NCBI RefSeq assembly: GCF_016623495.1
Contig: NZ_JAEHHL010000007.1
Coordinates: forward strand, 1-64,000
Length of the DNA: 64,000 nt
DNA from: Thermohalobaculum xanthum
Lineage (GTDB): Bacteria; Pseudomonadota; Alphaproteobacteria; Rhodobacterales; Rhodobacteraceae
Direction of reading: 5' to 3'
In this document: piece after piece, positions 53,815 to 61,454 of the stretch
Layout of the letters: every line of letters begins with the position of its first letter
How positions within the stretch are numbered: position 1 is the stretch's first letter
Position numbers and translations under genes: made by a program
Notes under the pieces: generated by a model
Told to the model about the DNA's origin: nothing
Seen by the model: the letters and a program-made list of their open reading frames with translations, nothing else
The model's database searches: none

Positions 53815-55341
53815 ATGAACCGCCCGAAGGATCGAAAGAGGCCCTCCGACAAGCCCGAAGAGACCGCGGCGCAGGAAACCGCGGTGGAAGCCGGCGCGAC
53901 AAGCGAAGGCAGTGACGGCCGTCGCCCGGACGAGGCAGCGGCCGAGCCCGCGCGCGACGACGACGTCAGCGCATCTCCGACCGAGGAGCCGGCTGCTGCG
54001 GCCGGTGACGATCCCGCGCGCGGCCCGAGGGACGGCGATGGCACGGCCGACGATGCCGGCGGCCCGGATGACGACCCGGGCGTGACCGACGACTGGCGCG
54101 CCGCGGACGAGCCCAGCGAAGCGGTCGCGTCGCACGAGCCCGAGAGCGCCCCCGCCGAGGAGATGGCGGCCGAGGCCACCGAGGAACCCGCCGTGCAGGA
54201 GCCGCAGATCGAGCGCGAGCCGCATGACGAGGACGAGGATCACGGCATGGGCGTGGCCGGGCGGCTGCTCGTCCTGCTGATCGTCGCCATCATCGCCGGG
54301 GTCGGCGCGCTTTACGCGGCACCCAAGCTTGCGCCGCATGTTCCTGCCGGGGTCGCGAAATACCTCGTCCCCGGCCAGGCGGACGCCCAGGCGCGCATCT
54401 CGGCGCTCGACGCGAGCCTCGCCCAGACGCTGCAGCGGATCGATGCGCTCGAGAGCCAGCTTGCCGAGCGCGCCGGGAAGGACGCGCTGATGGGCGTCGC
54501 CGATGCCGTCTCGTCGCTCGACGAGCGCATCGGCACGCTGGAGAAGGGCGCCGCCAGCCTTGGCGACGAACTCGCCGCGCTGCGCGACGCGCCGCCCGCG
54601 CCGGCCCCGGCTCCGGCACCCGCTCCGGCCGCCACCGACGGCGGTGAAGCGACCGCGGCGCTGAGCGCCGAGATCACGGCCCTGTCGGCCCGGCTCGACA
54701 CCGTCGCCGCCGCGGGCGAGAGCGCCGCGAAGGCCGAGGCACTGGCTGCCCTGCGCACGCAGGTCGACGGCCTCGCCGCCCGCGTGGCCGCGATCGAGAG
54801 CGCCCGCGACGGCGAGATCGCGCGCCTCGAGCAGGCGGTCCGGTCCTCGGCGCTCGAGCGCGCCATCGCGGCACTGTCGGACCGGGTGCGCAACGGCCGG
54901 CCCTTCACCAGCGAACTCGACGAGGTGGCCGCGGTTTCGGGCGAGGACGCGCCGGCGGCGCTGTCCGGCGCCGCTGCGACCGGGATCGCGCCCGCGGCGA
55001 CGCTGGCGCGGCAGGTTTCCGAGCCTGCGCGCGCGGCGCTGGCCGCCGACATCCGGGCCAATGCCGATCCCGGCATGCTGGGCCAGCTGGGCGCCTGGGC
55101 GCGCAGCCAGGTGGTGATGCGCCCGACGGTGCCGCGCGAGGGCGACGACGTGGCCTCGGTTCTCAGCCGCGTCGTGGCCAAGCTCGAGGCCGGCGACGCC
55201 GTCGCCGCCGAGGCCGAGGCGGCCGCCCTGCCCGAGCACGCCCGCGCGGCGATGGGCGAGTGGCTCGACACGCTGGCCGCACGCGCGGCCGCGGACAAGG
55301 CGCTGGCGGGCTGGCTGGCCTCGCTAGACGCCAAGGGCTGA
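53815..55341 (+). CDS. Mitofilin-like membrane protein (COG4223 type)
   Basis: 508 residues. A 145-residue acidic, Pro/Ala/Glu-rich cytoplasmic N-terminus, one TM (about 146-166, GRLLVLLIVAIIAGVGALYA), a long coiled coil (about 195-360) with an Ala-Pro repeat in the middle, and a C-terminal helical domain (DVASVLSRVVAKLEAGDAVA). This is the bacterial mitofilin/HemX-like family placed between hemD and hemY in alphaproteobacteria; it is thought to shape the inner membrane. The start at MNRPKDRKR is preceded by GGAAGGGG. Confidence 0.9.
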   Translation: MNRPKDRKRPSDKPEETAAQETAVEAGATSEGSDGRRPDEAAAEPARDDDVSASPTEEPAAAAGDDPARGPRDGDGTADDAGGPDDDPGVTDDWRAADEPSEAVASHEPESAPAEEMAAEATEEPAVQEPQIEREPHDEDEDHGMGVAGRLLVLLIVAIIAGVGALYAAPKLAPHVPAGVAKYLVPGQADAQARISALDASLAQTLQRIDALESQLAERAGKDALMGVADAVSSLDERIGTLEKGAASLGDELAALRDAPPAPAPAPAPAPAATDGGEATAALSAEITALSARLDTVAAAGESAAKAEALAALRTQVDGLAARVAAIESARDGEIARLEQAVRSSALERAIAALSDRVRNGRPFTSELDEVAAVSGEDAPAALSGAAATGIAPAATLARQVSEPARAALAADIRANADPGMLGQLGAWARSQVVMRPTVPREGDDVASVLSRVVAKLEAGDAVAAEAEAAALPEHARAAMGEWLDTLAARAAADKALAGWLASLDAKG

Positions 55342-55360
55342 AGTCAGGGAGAGACGCATC

Positions 55361-56734
55361 ATGCTGGGTTCGGTCATCAGGATCTCCCTCTTCATCGCGG
55401 CGGTCGCCGCCATCACCTTCGGCGTCAACCACCTCATCCAGACGCCGGGCGGCATCACCATCCGCTTCGGCGCCTGGGAGTTCGCGCTGACCCCGCTGGT
55501 CTTCGCGGGGCTCTTGCTCGCGGGCTTCGCGGCGCTCTGGCTTCTGCTCAGGCTCGCCGGGCTCGTGGTCGCGGTGCTGCGCTTCGTCATGGGCGACGAG
55601 ACGGCGATCAGCCGCTTCTTCGACCGCCGCAACGAGCGCAGCGGCCTCAAGGCCTTCACCCAGGCGATGATCGCGCTGGAAAGCGGCGATGCGCGCCGGG
55701 CCAAGGCCAAGGCGCAGAAGGCCGAGCGGCTGCTCGACAAGCCCGAGCTCACCCGTCTGCTGAGCGCCCAGGCAGCCGAGATGACGGGCGACCGCGAGCG
55801 CGCGCGCTACTACTACAAGGCCCTGGCCGACGGCACGGGGACCGAGTTCGTCGGCGTGCGCGGCCTGTTGCGCCTCGCGGTCGAGGATGGCGAGAGCGAG
55901 AAGGCGCTGGTGCTGGCGCGCACCGCGGCGGGGCTCAACGGCTCGGATCCCGAGGTGCTCGAGACGCTCTACACCCTGCAGAGCCGCAAGTTCGACTGGG
56001 CCGCCGCGCGCACCACGCTCGCCGCCCAGCGCCGGGCCAAGGCCCTGCCCGAGCCCGAGGCCAAGCGCCGCGACGCGATGCTGGCGCTGGCCCAGTCCGA
56101 GGACGCCGAGGCCGCGGGCGACACCGCCGGCGCCATGCGCCTGGCGGTCGAGGCCGCCAAGGCGGACCCCGGCAACCCCGAGGCGGTGGGCGCGGCGGCG
56201 CGGCTGCTCTCGGCCGCGGGCCAGAGCCGCACCGCGGTCCGGCTGATCACCGATGGCTGGAAGGTCGCGCCGTCGCCGGGCCTTGCCGCGGCCTTCGCCG
56301 CGCTCGAGCCAGACGAGGCGCCCGCGGCGCGGCGGCGGCGGTTCGAGCGGCTGCTCGACGGCAACCGCGACCATCCCGAGACGCATTTCACCCGCGCCGA
56401 GCTCGCGCTGCTGAACCAGGACTGGAAGGAGGCGCGGGCCCAGATCGACCGCATCGAGGCGGACGAGCCGACCGCGCGCTACTGCGCGATCATGGCCGCC
56501 ATCTCGCGCGGCGAGGGCCGGCCCGAGGCCGAGGTCCGCGCCTGGCTGGCCCGCGCGGTCGGCGCGCCGCGCGACGACGGGGCGGATGCGATCCTGGCCA
56601 ACGCGGCGATGCTGCCGCTGATCATCGGCGACGACCCCGCGCCGGCCACCGGATCGCGCGCAGCGAACGGGGCCGACGAGACCCCCCAGCCCGCGCCGGA
56701 TGGGGGCGAGGCGCCACGCGCGAGCGCCCACTGA
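55361..56734 (+). CDS. hemY: HemY-domain TPR membrane protein
   Basis: 457 residues. Two TMs near the N-terminus (SVIRISLFIAAVAAITFGVN and TPLVFAGLLLAGFAALWLLL), then HemY_N and TPR-like helical repeats (LESGDARRAKAKAQKAERLL, QDWKEARAQIDRIEADEP). This is the HemY/tetratricopeptide family found after hemD, not the oxygen-dependent protoporphyrinogen oxidase of the same name. The precise role in heme formation is unclear. 19 bp after the mitofilin-like gene. Confidence 0.92.
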   Translation: MLGSVIRISLFIAAVAAITFGVNHLIQTPGGITIRFGAWEFALTPLVFAGLLLAGFAALWLLLRLAGLVVAVLRFVMGDETAISRFFDRRNERSGLKAFTQAMIALESGDARRAKAKAQKAERLLDKPELTRLLSAQAAEMTGDRERARYYYKALADGTGTEFVGVRGLLRLAVEDGESEKALVLARTAAGLNGSDPEVLETLYTLQSRKFDWAAARTTLAAQRRAKALPEPEAKRRDAMLALAQSEDAEAAGDTAGAMRLAVEAAKADPGNPEAVGAAARLLSAAGQSRTAVRLITDGWKVAPSPGLAAAFAALEPDEAPAARRRRFERLLDGNRDHPETHFTRAELALLNQDWKEARAQIDRIEADEPTARYCAIMAAISRGEGRPEAEVRAWLARAVGAPRDDGADAILANAAMLPLIIGDDPAPATGSRAANGADETPQPAPDGGEAPRASAH

Positions 56735-56872
56735 TCCCGCCGGCGGGGACGCGTAGCGGCGCGGTCCCGGCGACGCGCCGCCAGACCGGACGCCGGGCGG
56801 GGCTCACCCCTCGGCGCCCGGTGGCGACGAGGCCTTGACCGTCGACGGGTAGGGCGATACTAGGGCCGCGGC

Positions 56873-56948
56873 GCCGGTGTAGCTCAGCTGGTAGAGCACG
56901 TCATTCGTAATGATGGGGTCGGGGGTTCGAGTCCCTTCACCGGCACCA
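56873..56948 (+). tRNA. tRNA-Thr (anticodon CGT)
   Basis: 76-nt cloverleaf: acceptor GCCGGTG with CACCGGC, D stem GCTC/GAGC, anticodon stem CGTCA/TGATG with loop TTCGTAA (anticodon CGT, reads ACG), T-loop TTCGAGT, discriminator A, and encoded CCA (56946-56948). The T stem has two G-T wobbles. It sits between hemY and the arsenite-oxidase operon. Confidence 0.95.
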
Positions 56949-57285
56949 CGAGCCTTGGAGCGACGAACCTCCGAGACGTCTCCGCTCGTGGCCGCCCTTC
57001 CTGAGAACGCGCCGGCCGGACCGTGACGGGCCTCGAGAACGGGAGCCGGCATTCCCTCGCCGCATGACCCGAAGTGCGACCGCCGCGAGCGGCCCGGCCG
57101 CACCACGCCGATCCCCGGCGGTCCCTTGTCCAAGGCCCTCGGATTCGAGCCCGCCCGCCCTCCTGCCGATATAGCGCCGTCGATCTGGCCGTGCTTTCGT
57201 GCAGGTTGCGCCGTAAGGTCGGGCGGCGGCGAAGTTGATCCGGGACGCCGCGCTCGCCTGTTTGATGGCACGGAGGCACGTTCGG
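56949..57285. other. 337-bp gap between tRNA-Thr and the aio operon
   Basis: No gene is apparent. A short palindrome GAGACGTCTC lies at 56973-56982 soon after the tRNA. No integrase or second tRNA end is present. The aioX promoter must lie here, but I see no good -35/-10 or -24/-12 match. A CGGAGG RBS precedes aioX. Confidence 0.4.
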
Positions 57286-58134
57286 ATGGACAGAAGGCGC
57301 TTCATCGCCGGCACCGCCGCGGTGGGAGCGCTCGCCTCCCCGGCCCTGGCGCGGGGGGCGGCGACGTTCCGGCTGGGCCTGACGCCCGTCTTTCTCGACA
57401 ACGATGCCGTCGTGATCGAGCGCCTGAGATCGGCCTTTTCCGAGGCGATGGGCGAGCCGGTCGACCTGATCCAGCGCCGGACCTACCAGGAGATCACGGC
57501 ATCCATTCTGGACGGGTCGGTCGACGCGGCATGGATCTGCGGCTACCCCTTCCTGCAGCATCGTGACGGCCTGTCGCTCCTGGGTGTTCCCGTTTGGCGC
57601 GGACGGCCGCTCTACCAGTCCTACCTGATCGTGCGCGAGGACGACGCCGCGGCCGGGCTCGGCGACTTGCGGGGTGACGTTCACGCCTTCTCGGACCCGG
57701 ACAGCAACTCGGGATTCCTCGTTACCGCCTCCGATCTCGCGCGCATGGGCGAGGCGCCCGAACGTTTCTTCGCCCGCTCGATCTTCACCTATGGGCATCG
57801 CAACGTCGTGCGCGCGGTCGCGGGCGGGCTCACGCGGTCGGGCAGCGTCGACGGCTATGTCTGGGAGACCCTGGCCGTGGTCGAGCCGTCGCTGACCGGG
57901 CGGACGCGGGTCGTGGCGCGATCCGAGTGGCTGGGCTTTCCGCCCTTCGCCGCGCGCGCGGACCGGGCGGCGGATGCCGAGCTGCGGCGCTTCGGCAAGG
58001 TGCTGCTCGGCCTCGACGCGACCCCGGCGGGGCGCGCGGCGCTGGATCTGCTGTTTCTCGACCGGATCGCCCCGGGCGACGCAACCCTGTTCGACGGCAT
58101 CGCCGCGCGGATGGCCGAGGCGGCGGCGCGATGA
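57286..58134 (+). CDS. aioX: Periplasmic arsenite-binding sensor protein AioX (PhnD family)
   Basis: 282 residues with a Tat-like signal (RRRFIAGTAAVGALASPALA). The PhnD-type binding fold shows FRLGLTPVFLDNDAVVIERL, EITASILDGSVDAAWICGYP and SDPDSNSGFLV. A single cysteine (Cys85 in WICGYP) remains in the mature protein; in Agrobacterium AioX one cysteine is essential for arsenite sensing, and this would be its counterpart. Overlaps aioS by four bases (58131-58134). Gene order aioX-S-R-B-A matches known arsenite-oxidising rhizobia. It is not a phosphonate transporter part: no phnC/E is adjacent. Confidence 0.9.
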   Translation: MDRRRFIAGTAAVGALASPALARGAATFRLGLTPVFLDNDAVVIERLRSAFSEAMGEPVDLIQRRTYQEITASILDGSVDAAWICGYPFLQHRDGLSLLGVPVWRGRPLYQSYLIVREDDAAAGLGDLRGDVHAFSDPDSNSGFLVTASDLARMGEAPERFFARSIFTYGHRNVVRAVAGGLTRSGSVDGYVWETLAVVEPSLTGRTRVVARSEWLGFPPFAARADRAADAELRRFGKVLLGLDATPAGRAALDLLFLDRIAPGDATLFDGIAARMAEAAAR

Positions 58135-59561
58135 CGGTGCTGCGGCGGTTCGGAACCTGGCCGATCACGATCCGCCTGGCGCTGGCGAGCGCCGCGCTGA
58201 TGGTGCTGCTTGGCCTCGTCGCATCGCAACAGGTCCTTTCCACCCTTGGCCGGCTGCAGGACGCGCGCCTCCAGGAATATGCGCGGCTGCATGTCGAGGG
58301 GCTGACCGTCGCGCTTGGCCCGTTCGCGCTGCACAAGGACGTCTGGGAGGTCTATGACACGCTCGATCGAGCCCGCACCAACTCGTCGGGCGAGCGCATC
58401 CTGTTCACGGTCGTGTCGGACGAACGCGGCCGCGTCCTGGCCGCGACGGATCCGCTGCGTGCGCCGGTCGATTCGAGCATCGCGGATTTCACCGGGGATG
58501 CCGTGCCGGTGAGCGAGGTGACCGCGGCGAACGGGGCCTCGGTCGTGCGGGTCATGGCGCCCCTGACGGTGCAGGGCCGGGACGTCGGACAGGTCGTCAC
58601 CGAGCTCGATGTCAGCGACCTGATCGACCAGCGCCGGAACGCGGCCCTCGCCCTGCTTGCCGGCAACGCGCTGGCCACGCTGACCCTTGCCCTGGCGGGC
58701 TACTTCGTGGTCGCACGCATGCTCAAGCCGGTCGAGCTGCTTGCGCACCACATGGGCGAGGCCGGCGGCGCGCCGCATCCCATCCCCGACGACGCGATCC
58801 CGCGCTCGGATTCCGTCCTCGCGAGGCTGCTTCGCAACTTCAACGAGATGGCGGGCGCGATCACCGCGCGATCCGAGGCCGAGCGCCGGCTGGCCGAGCG
58901 GGAGCGCTTCGTCAGCCTGGGGCGGCTTTCGTCGTCGCTTGCGCACGAGATCAACAATCCGCTCGGCGGCCTCCTGAACGCGACCGACACGATCCGTTCC
59001 TACGCCGAGCGCCCGGAGGTCGTGCGCGAGTCGGCCGACCTGCTCGATCGCGGGCTTCGCCATCTGCGCGACGTCAGCCGCGCGATCCTCGAGGAGAACC
59101 GCGTCGACCGCTCGGGCCGTCGATTGTCGGCGGCGGATTTCGAGGATCTGCGCCTGCTTTTCGAGCCCGAGACGATCCGCCGGCGGCAGCGGCTGGCATG
59201 GGACATCGGCTGCTGCGACGAGGCGCTGGCGAGCCTGCCCTCGGCGCCGGTCCGGCAGATCGCGCTCAACCTGCTGCTCAACGCGTCCTCGGCGGCGCCC
59301 GAGGGTGGCGAGGTCTCGCTCGGCATCCGCGGGCCGGACGGCGTGCTGGACCTGGCGGTTGCGGATGACGGGCCTGGCCTGTCGGATTCGGCGCGCGCCC
59401 GGCTGATGTCCGAAGCCCCGGTCGCGCCGGGTGGGGGCGTCGGCCTGCGGCTGGTGCGCGACCTCGTCGCCGGGCTGGGTGGCACCATCGCCTACGACCG
59501 GTCCGAGGGCCGCACCGAGATCACCGTCAGCCTGCCGCGACGCGGGGCCGGGTCATGCTGA
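58131..59561 (+). CDS. aioS: Arsenite-responsive sensor kinase AioS
   Basis: 476 residues. TM1 (about 15-33), periplasmic sensor region 35-170, TM2 (about 174-197), HAMP, then the phospho-acceptor His272 in SLAHEINNPLGGLL. The HATPase has LLLNASSAAPEGG (N box), DDGPGLSD (G1) and GGGVGLRLVRDLVAG (G2). It should pair with AioX in the periplasm and phosphorylate AioR. Coupled to aioX upstream and overlaps aioR by seven bases. Confidence 0.9.
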   Translation: MTVLRRFGTWPITIRLALASAALMVLLGLVASQQVLSTLGRLQDARLQEYARLHVEGLTVALGPFALHKDVWEVYDTLDRARTNSSGERILFTVVSDERGRVLAATDPLRAPVDSSIADFTGDAVPVSEVTAANGASVVRVMAPLTVQGRDVGQVVTELDVSDLIDQRRNAALALLAGNALATLTLALAGYFVVARMLKPVELLAHHMGEAGGAPHPIPDDAIPRSDSVLARLLRNFNEMAGAITARSEAERRLAERERFVSLGRLSSSLAHEINNPLGGLLNATDTIRSYAERPEVVRESADLLDRGLRHLRDVSRAILEENRVDRSGRRLSAADFEDLRLLFEPETIRRRQRLAWDIGCCDEALASLPSAPVRQIALNLLLNASSAAPEGGEVSLGIRGPDGVLDLAVADDGPGLSDSARARLMSEAPVAPGGGVGLRLVRDLVAGLGGTIAYDRSEGRTEITVSLPRRGAGSC

Positions 59562-60769
59562 CCGGGCGCTATCTCGTGCTGATCGAGGACGATGCCCTGA
59601 TGGGAAACTCGATCCTGCAGCGGCTCGAGCTCGAGGGGGCGAATATCACCTGGGTCAAACAGGCGGTGCGGGGGGTCGCGGCGGTGCGCACGCCGCGTCG
59701 ACCGGTCGATGCCGTCATTTGCGATATCCGCCTGCCCGACGGCACGGGCGAGGAGGTGTTCAACGCCGTCTCGCGCTCGATCGCCCCGCCGCCGTTCCTG
59801 TTCATCACCGGGCAGGGCGAGATCGACCAGGCCGTGCGCCTGCTGCGGGCGGGCGGCGCCGACTACATGACCAAGCCCTTCGACATGCCGGCCTTCCTCG
59901 GGCGGCTCGCGCTGATCCTGCGCCCGGATCCGTCGGTGGGCCTGCCGCCGCAGACCGGCATCTCGCCCCTCGCACGGCAGGTCGACGCCCTGGTCGCGGA
60001 GTTCGCGCTGCACGACCGGCCCGTGCTGATCCGCGGGCAACGCGGCCTTGGCAAGGCGCGCATCGCGCGCCGCATCCATGATCTGTCGGACCGCCGCGCG
60101 GCACCGTTCGTGACGGTGAACGCGTTCCGCGAAGGCGGGGCGGGCGACGAGCTTGGGACCGCGCTCGAGCGCGTTGGCGACGGCACCCTCTTCGTGAACG
60201 GCGTCGGCCGGCTTGGCAGCCGCGACCAGGACCGGATGATGGACGCGCTGGGGGACGCATCCTTCAGGCTGATCGCCTCCTGCGGCACCCGGATCGACGA
60301 GAAGGCCGAGGCGGGCGGCTTTCGCACGGACGCACTCTATGCGCTGGTCGCGAACGAGATCGTCGTGCCGCCCCTGTCGCAGCGGACCGAGGACGCGGCC
60401 TGGCTGGCCGGCCAGATGTTCCAGTCCCTCAACGCGCGGCGCCCGGCGCCGATGCGTGGCATCTCGGAACTGGCGATGACGGCGATCCGGGACCACGACT
60501 GGCCGGGCAACGGGCGCGAGCTGAGGTCGCGTCTCCTGCGCGCGATGGACGTCGCGGCAGGCGAGTGGATCTTTCCCACCGACATCTTCCCCGAGCTCAA
60601 CGAGGAAGACCGCGAGGTGCGCTCGCTGTCCGAGGTCCGCGCCATGGCCGAGCGGCGGCAGATCATGAAGGCGCTGGACCGGACAGGCGGACAGGTCGCC
60701 GAGGCGGCGCGGCTGCTGAAGGTGTCGCGCACCACGCTGTGGGAGAAGATGCAGAAGCTCGGTCTCTGA
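59555..60769 (+). CDS. aioR: Response regulator AioR with degenerate NtrC-type AAA domain
   Basis: 404 residues. Receiver (1-115) with Asp57 in VICDIRLPDG and Lys107. The AAA+ region (about 135-310) resembles NtrC but is damaged: Walker A is GQRGLGKAR, Walker B reads LFVNGVG where LFLDEIG is usual, and the segment that should hold GAFTGA between FVTVN and DGTLFV is about 20 residues too short and lacks it. The C-terminal Fis-type HTH (VAEAARLLKVSRTTLWEKMQ) is intact. So it can bind DNA but is unlikely to activate sigma-54 polymerase by ATP hydrolysis. A 148-bp gap with a hairpin follows before aioB. Confidence 0.88.
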   Translation: MLTGRYLVLIEDDALMGNSILQRLELEGANITWVKQAVRGVAAVRTPRRPVDAVICDIRLPDGTGEEVFNAVSRSIAPPPFLFITGQGEIDQAVRLLRAGGADYMTKPFDMPAFLGRLALILRPDPSVGLPPQTGISPLARQVDALVAEFALHDRPVLIRGQRGLGKARIARRIHDLSDRRAAPFVTVNAFREGGAGDELGTALERVGDGTLFVNGVGRLGSRDQDRMMDALGDASFRLIASCGTRIDEKAEAGGFRTDALYALVANEIVVPPLSQRTEDAAWLAGQMFQSLNARRPAPMRGISELAMTAIRDHDWPGNGRELRSRLLRAMDVAAGEWIFPTDIFPELNEEDREVRSLSEVRAMAERRQIMKALDRTGGQVAEAARLLKVSRTTLWEKMQKLGL

Positions 60770-60779
60770 CCGCCGCTGG

Positions 60780-60797
60780 CGTTCGGAAATCCGAACG
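60780..60797. promoter_or_regulatory. Inverted repeat CGTTCGGA-AA-TCCGAACG between aioR and aioB
   Basis: Perfect eight-base arms around AA, 11 bp after the aioR stop and 119 bp before aioB. It may be the aioR terminator or an operator for aioBA. A classical sigma-54 -24/-12 site is not clear in this gap; only a weak GG-N10-GC at the CGGGACACCGAGAGCG stretch (about 60839-60854). Confidence 0.45.
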
Positions 60798-60916
60798 TCA
60801 CGATTTATTCCATGAAATCAACGTAGTGACGCTGCCGCGGGACACCGAGAGCGTCCGTACCCGGCCCGTGACTTGGACTACCCTGCTCAAAACATTTCCA
60901 GGGGAGGAGTCCAGTC

Positions 60917-61441
60917 ATGAAGTGCAAGCGCATGGTCGATGCCGGCCGTCGCCAGTTCCTGCGCGGCGGCCTTGCCGGCGCCGCCGGGGCGGCGGCCGCA
61001 ACCGTTCTGCCCGCCGGACAAGCCAGGGCGCGCGGTCTCGCCCGGGTCGACTACCCGTCGAACCGGCTTGCGAATGTGAGCGACCTGGCGGTCAACGAGC
61101 CGCTCGACATCGCCTATCCCGATGCCGAGAGCCCGGGCGTGCTGCTCAAGCTGGGGACGCCGGTCGATGGTGGCGTCGGGCCTGACGGAGACATCGTCGC
61201 CTTCTCGGTGCTGTGTCCGCACAAGGGCTGGCTTCTGTCCTACAACCCCGGCGACAAGACGCTGAACTGCCCCGGCCACTACTCGCGCTTCGACTGCGAG
61301 GCGGCGGGCCAGCAGACCTGGGGGCATGCGACCCAGAACCTCCCGCAGTTCCTGCTGCGCGTCGACGACAAGGGCGACATCCATGCCGAGGGCGTGGACG
61401 AGCTGATCTATGGCCGCCTGTCGAACGTGCTGGAATCGTGA
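60917..61441 (+). CDS. aioB: Arsenite oxidase small subunit AioB (Rieske)
   Basis: 174 residues. A Tat signal (GRRQFLRGGLAGAAGAAAAT) that also exports bound AioA. The Rieske [2Fe-2S] ligands are Cys100 and His102 (CPHKGW) and Cys118 and His121 (CPGHYSRFD). The two extra cysteines that form the disulfide in typical Rieske proteins (and in Alcaligenes AioB) are Trp105 and Gly120 here, as in NT-26-type enzymes, which lowers the redox potential. GGGGAGGAG RBS. 13 bp before aioA. Confidence 0.94.
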   Translation: MKCKRMVDAGRRQFLRGGLAGAAGAAAATVLPAGQARARGLARVDYPSNRLANVSDLAVNEPLDIAYPDAESPGVLLKLGTPVDGGVGPDGDIVAFSVLCPHKGWLLSYNPGDKTLNCPGHYSRFDCEAAGQQTWGHATQNLPQFLLRVDDKGDIHAEGVDELIYGRLSNVLES

Positions 61442-61454
61442 GGGAGCAAGGACG

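Noticed and set aside
57286-58134. Phosphonate ABC transporter binding protein
   Set aside because: The PhnD fold is real, but the gene is coupled to a sensor kinase and arsenite oxidase genes with no phnC/phnE, so the AioX role fits better.
60839-60854. Sigma-54 promoter ahead of aioB
   Set aside because: Only the GG and GC cores have the right spacing; the flanking consensus bases do not match.
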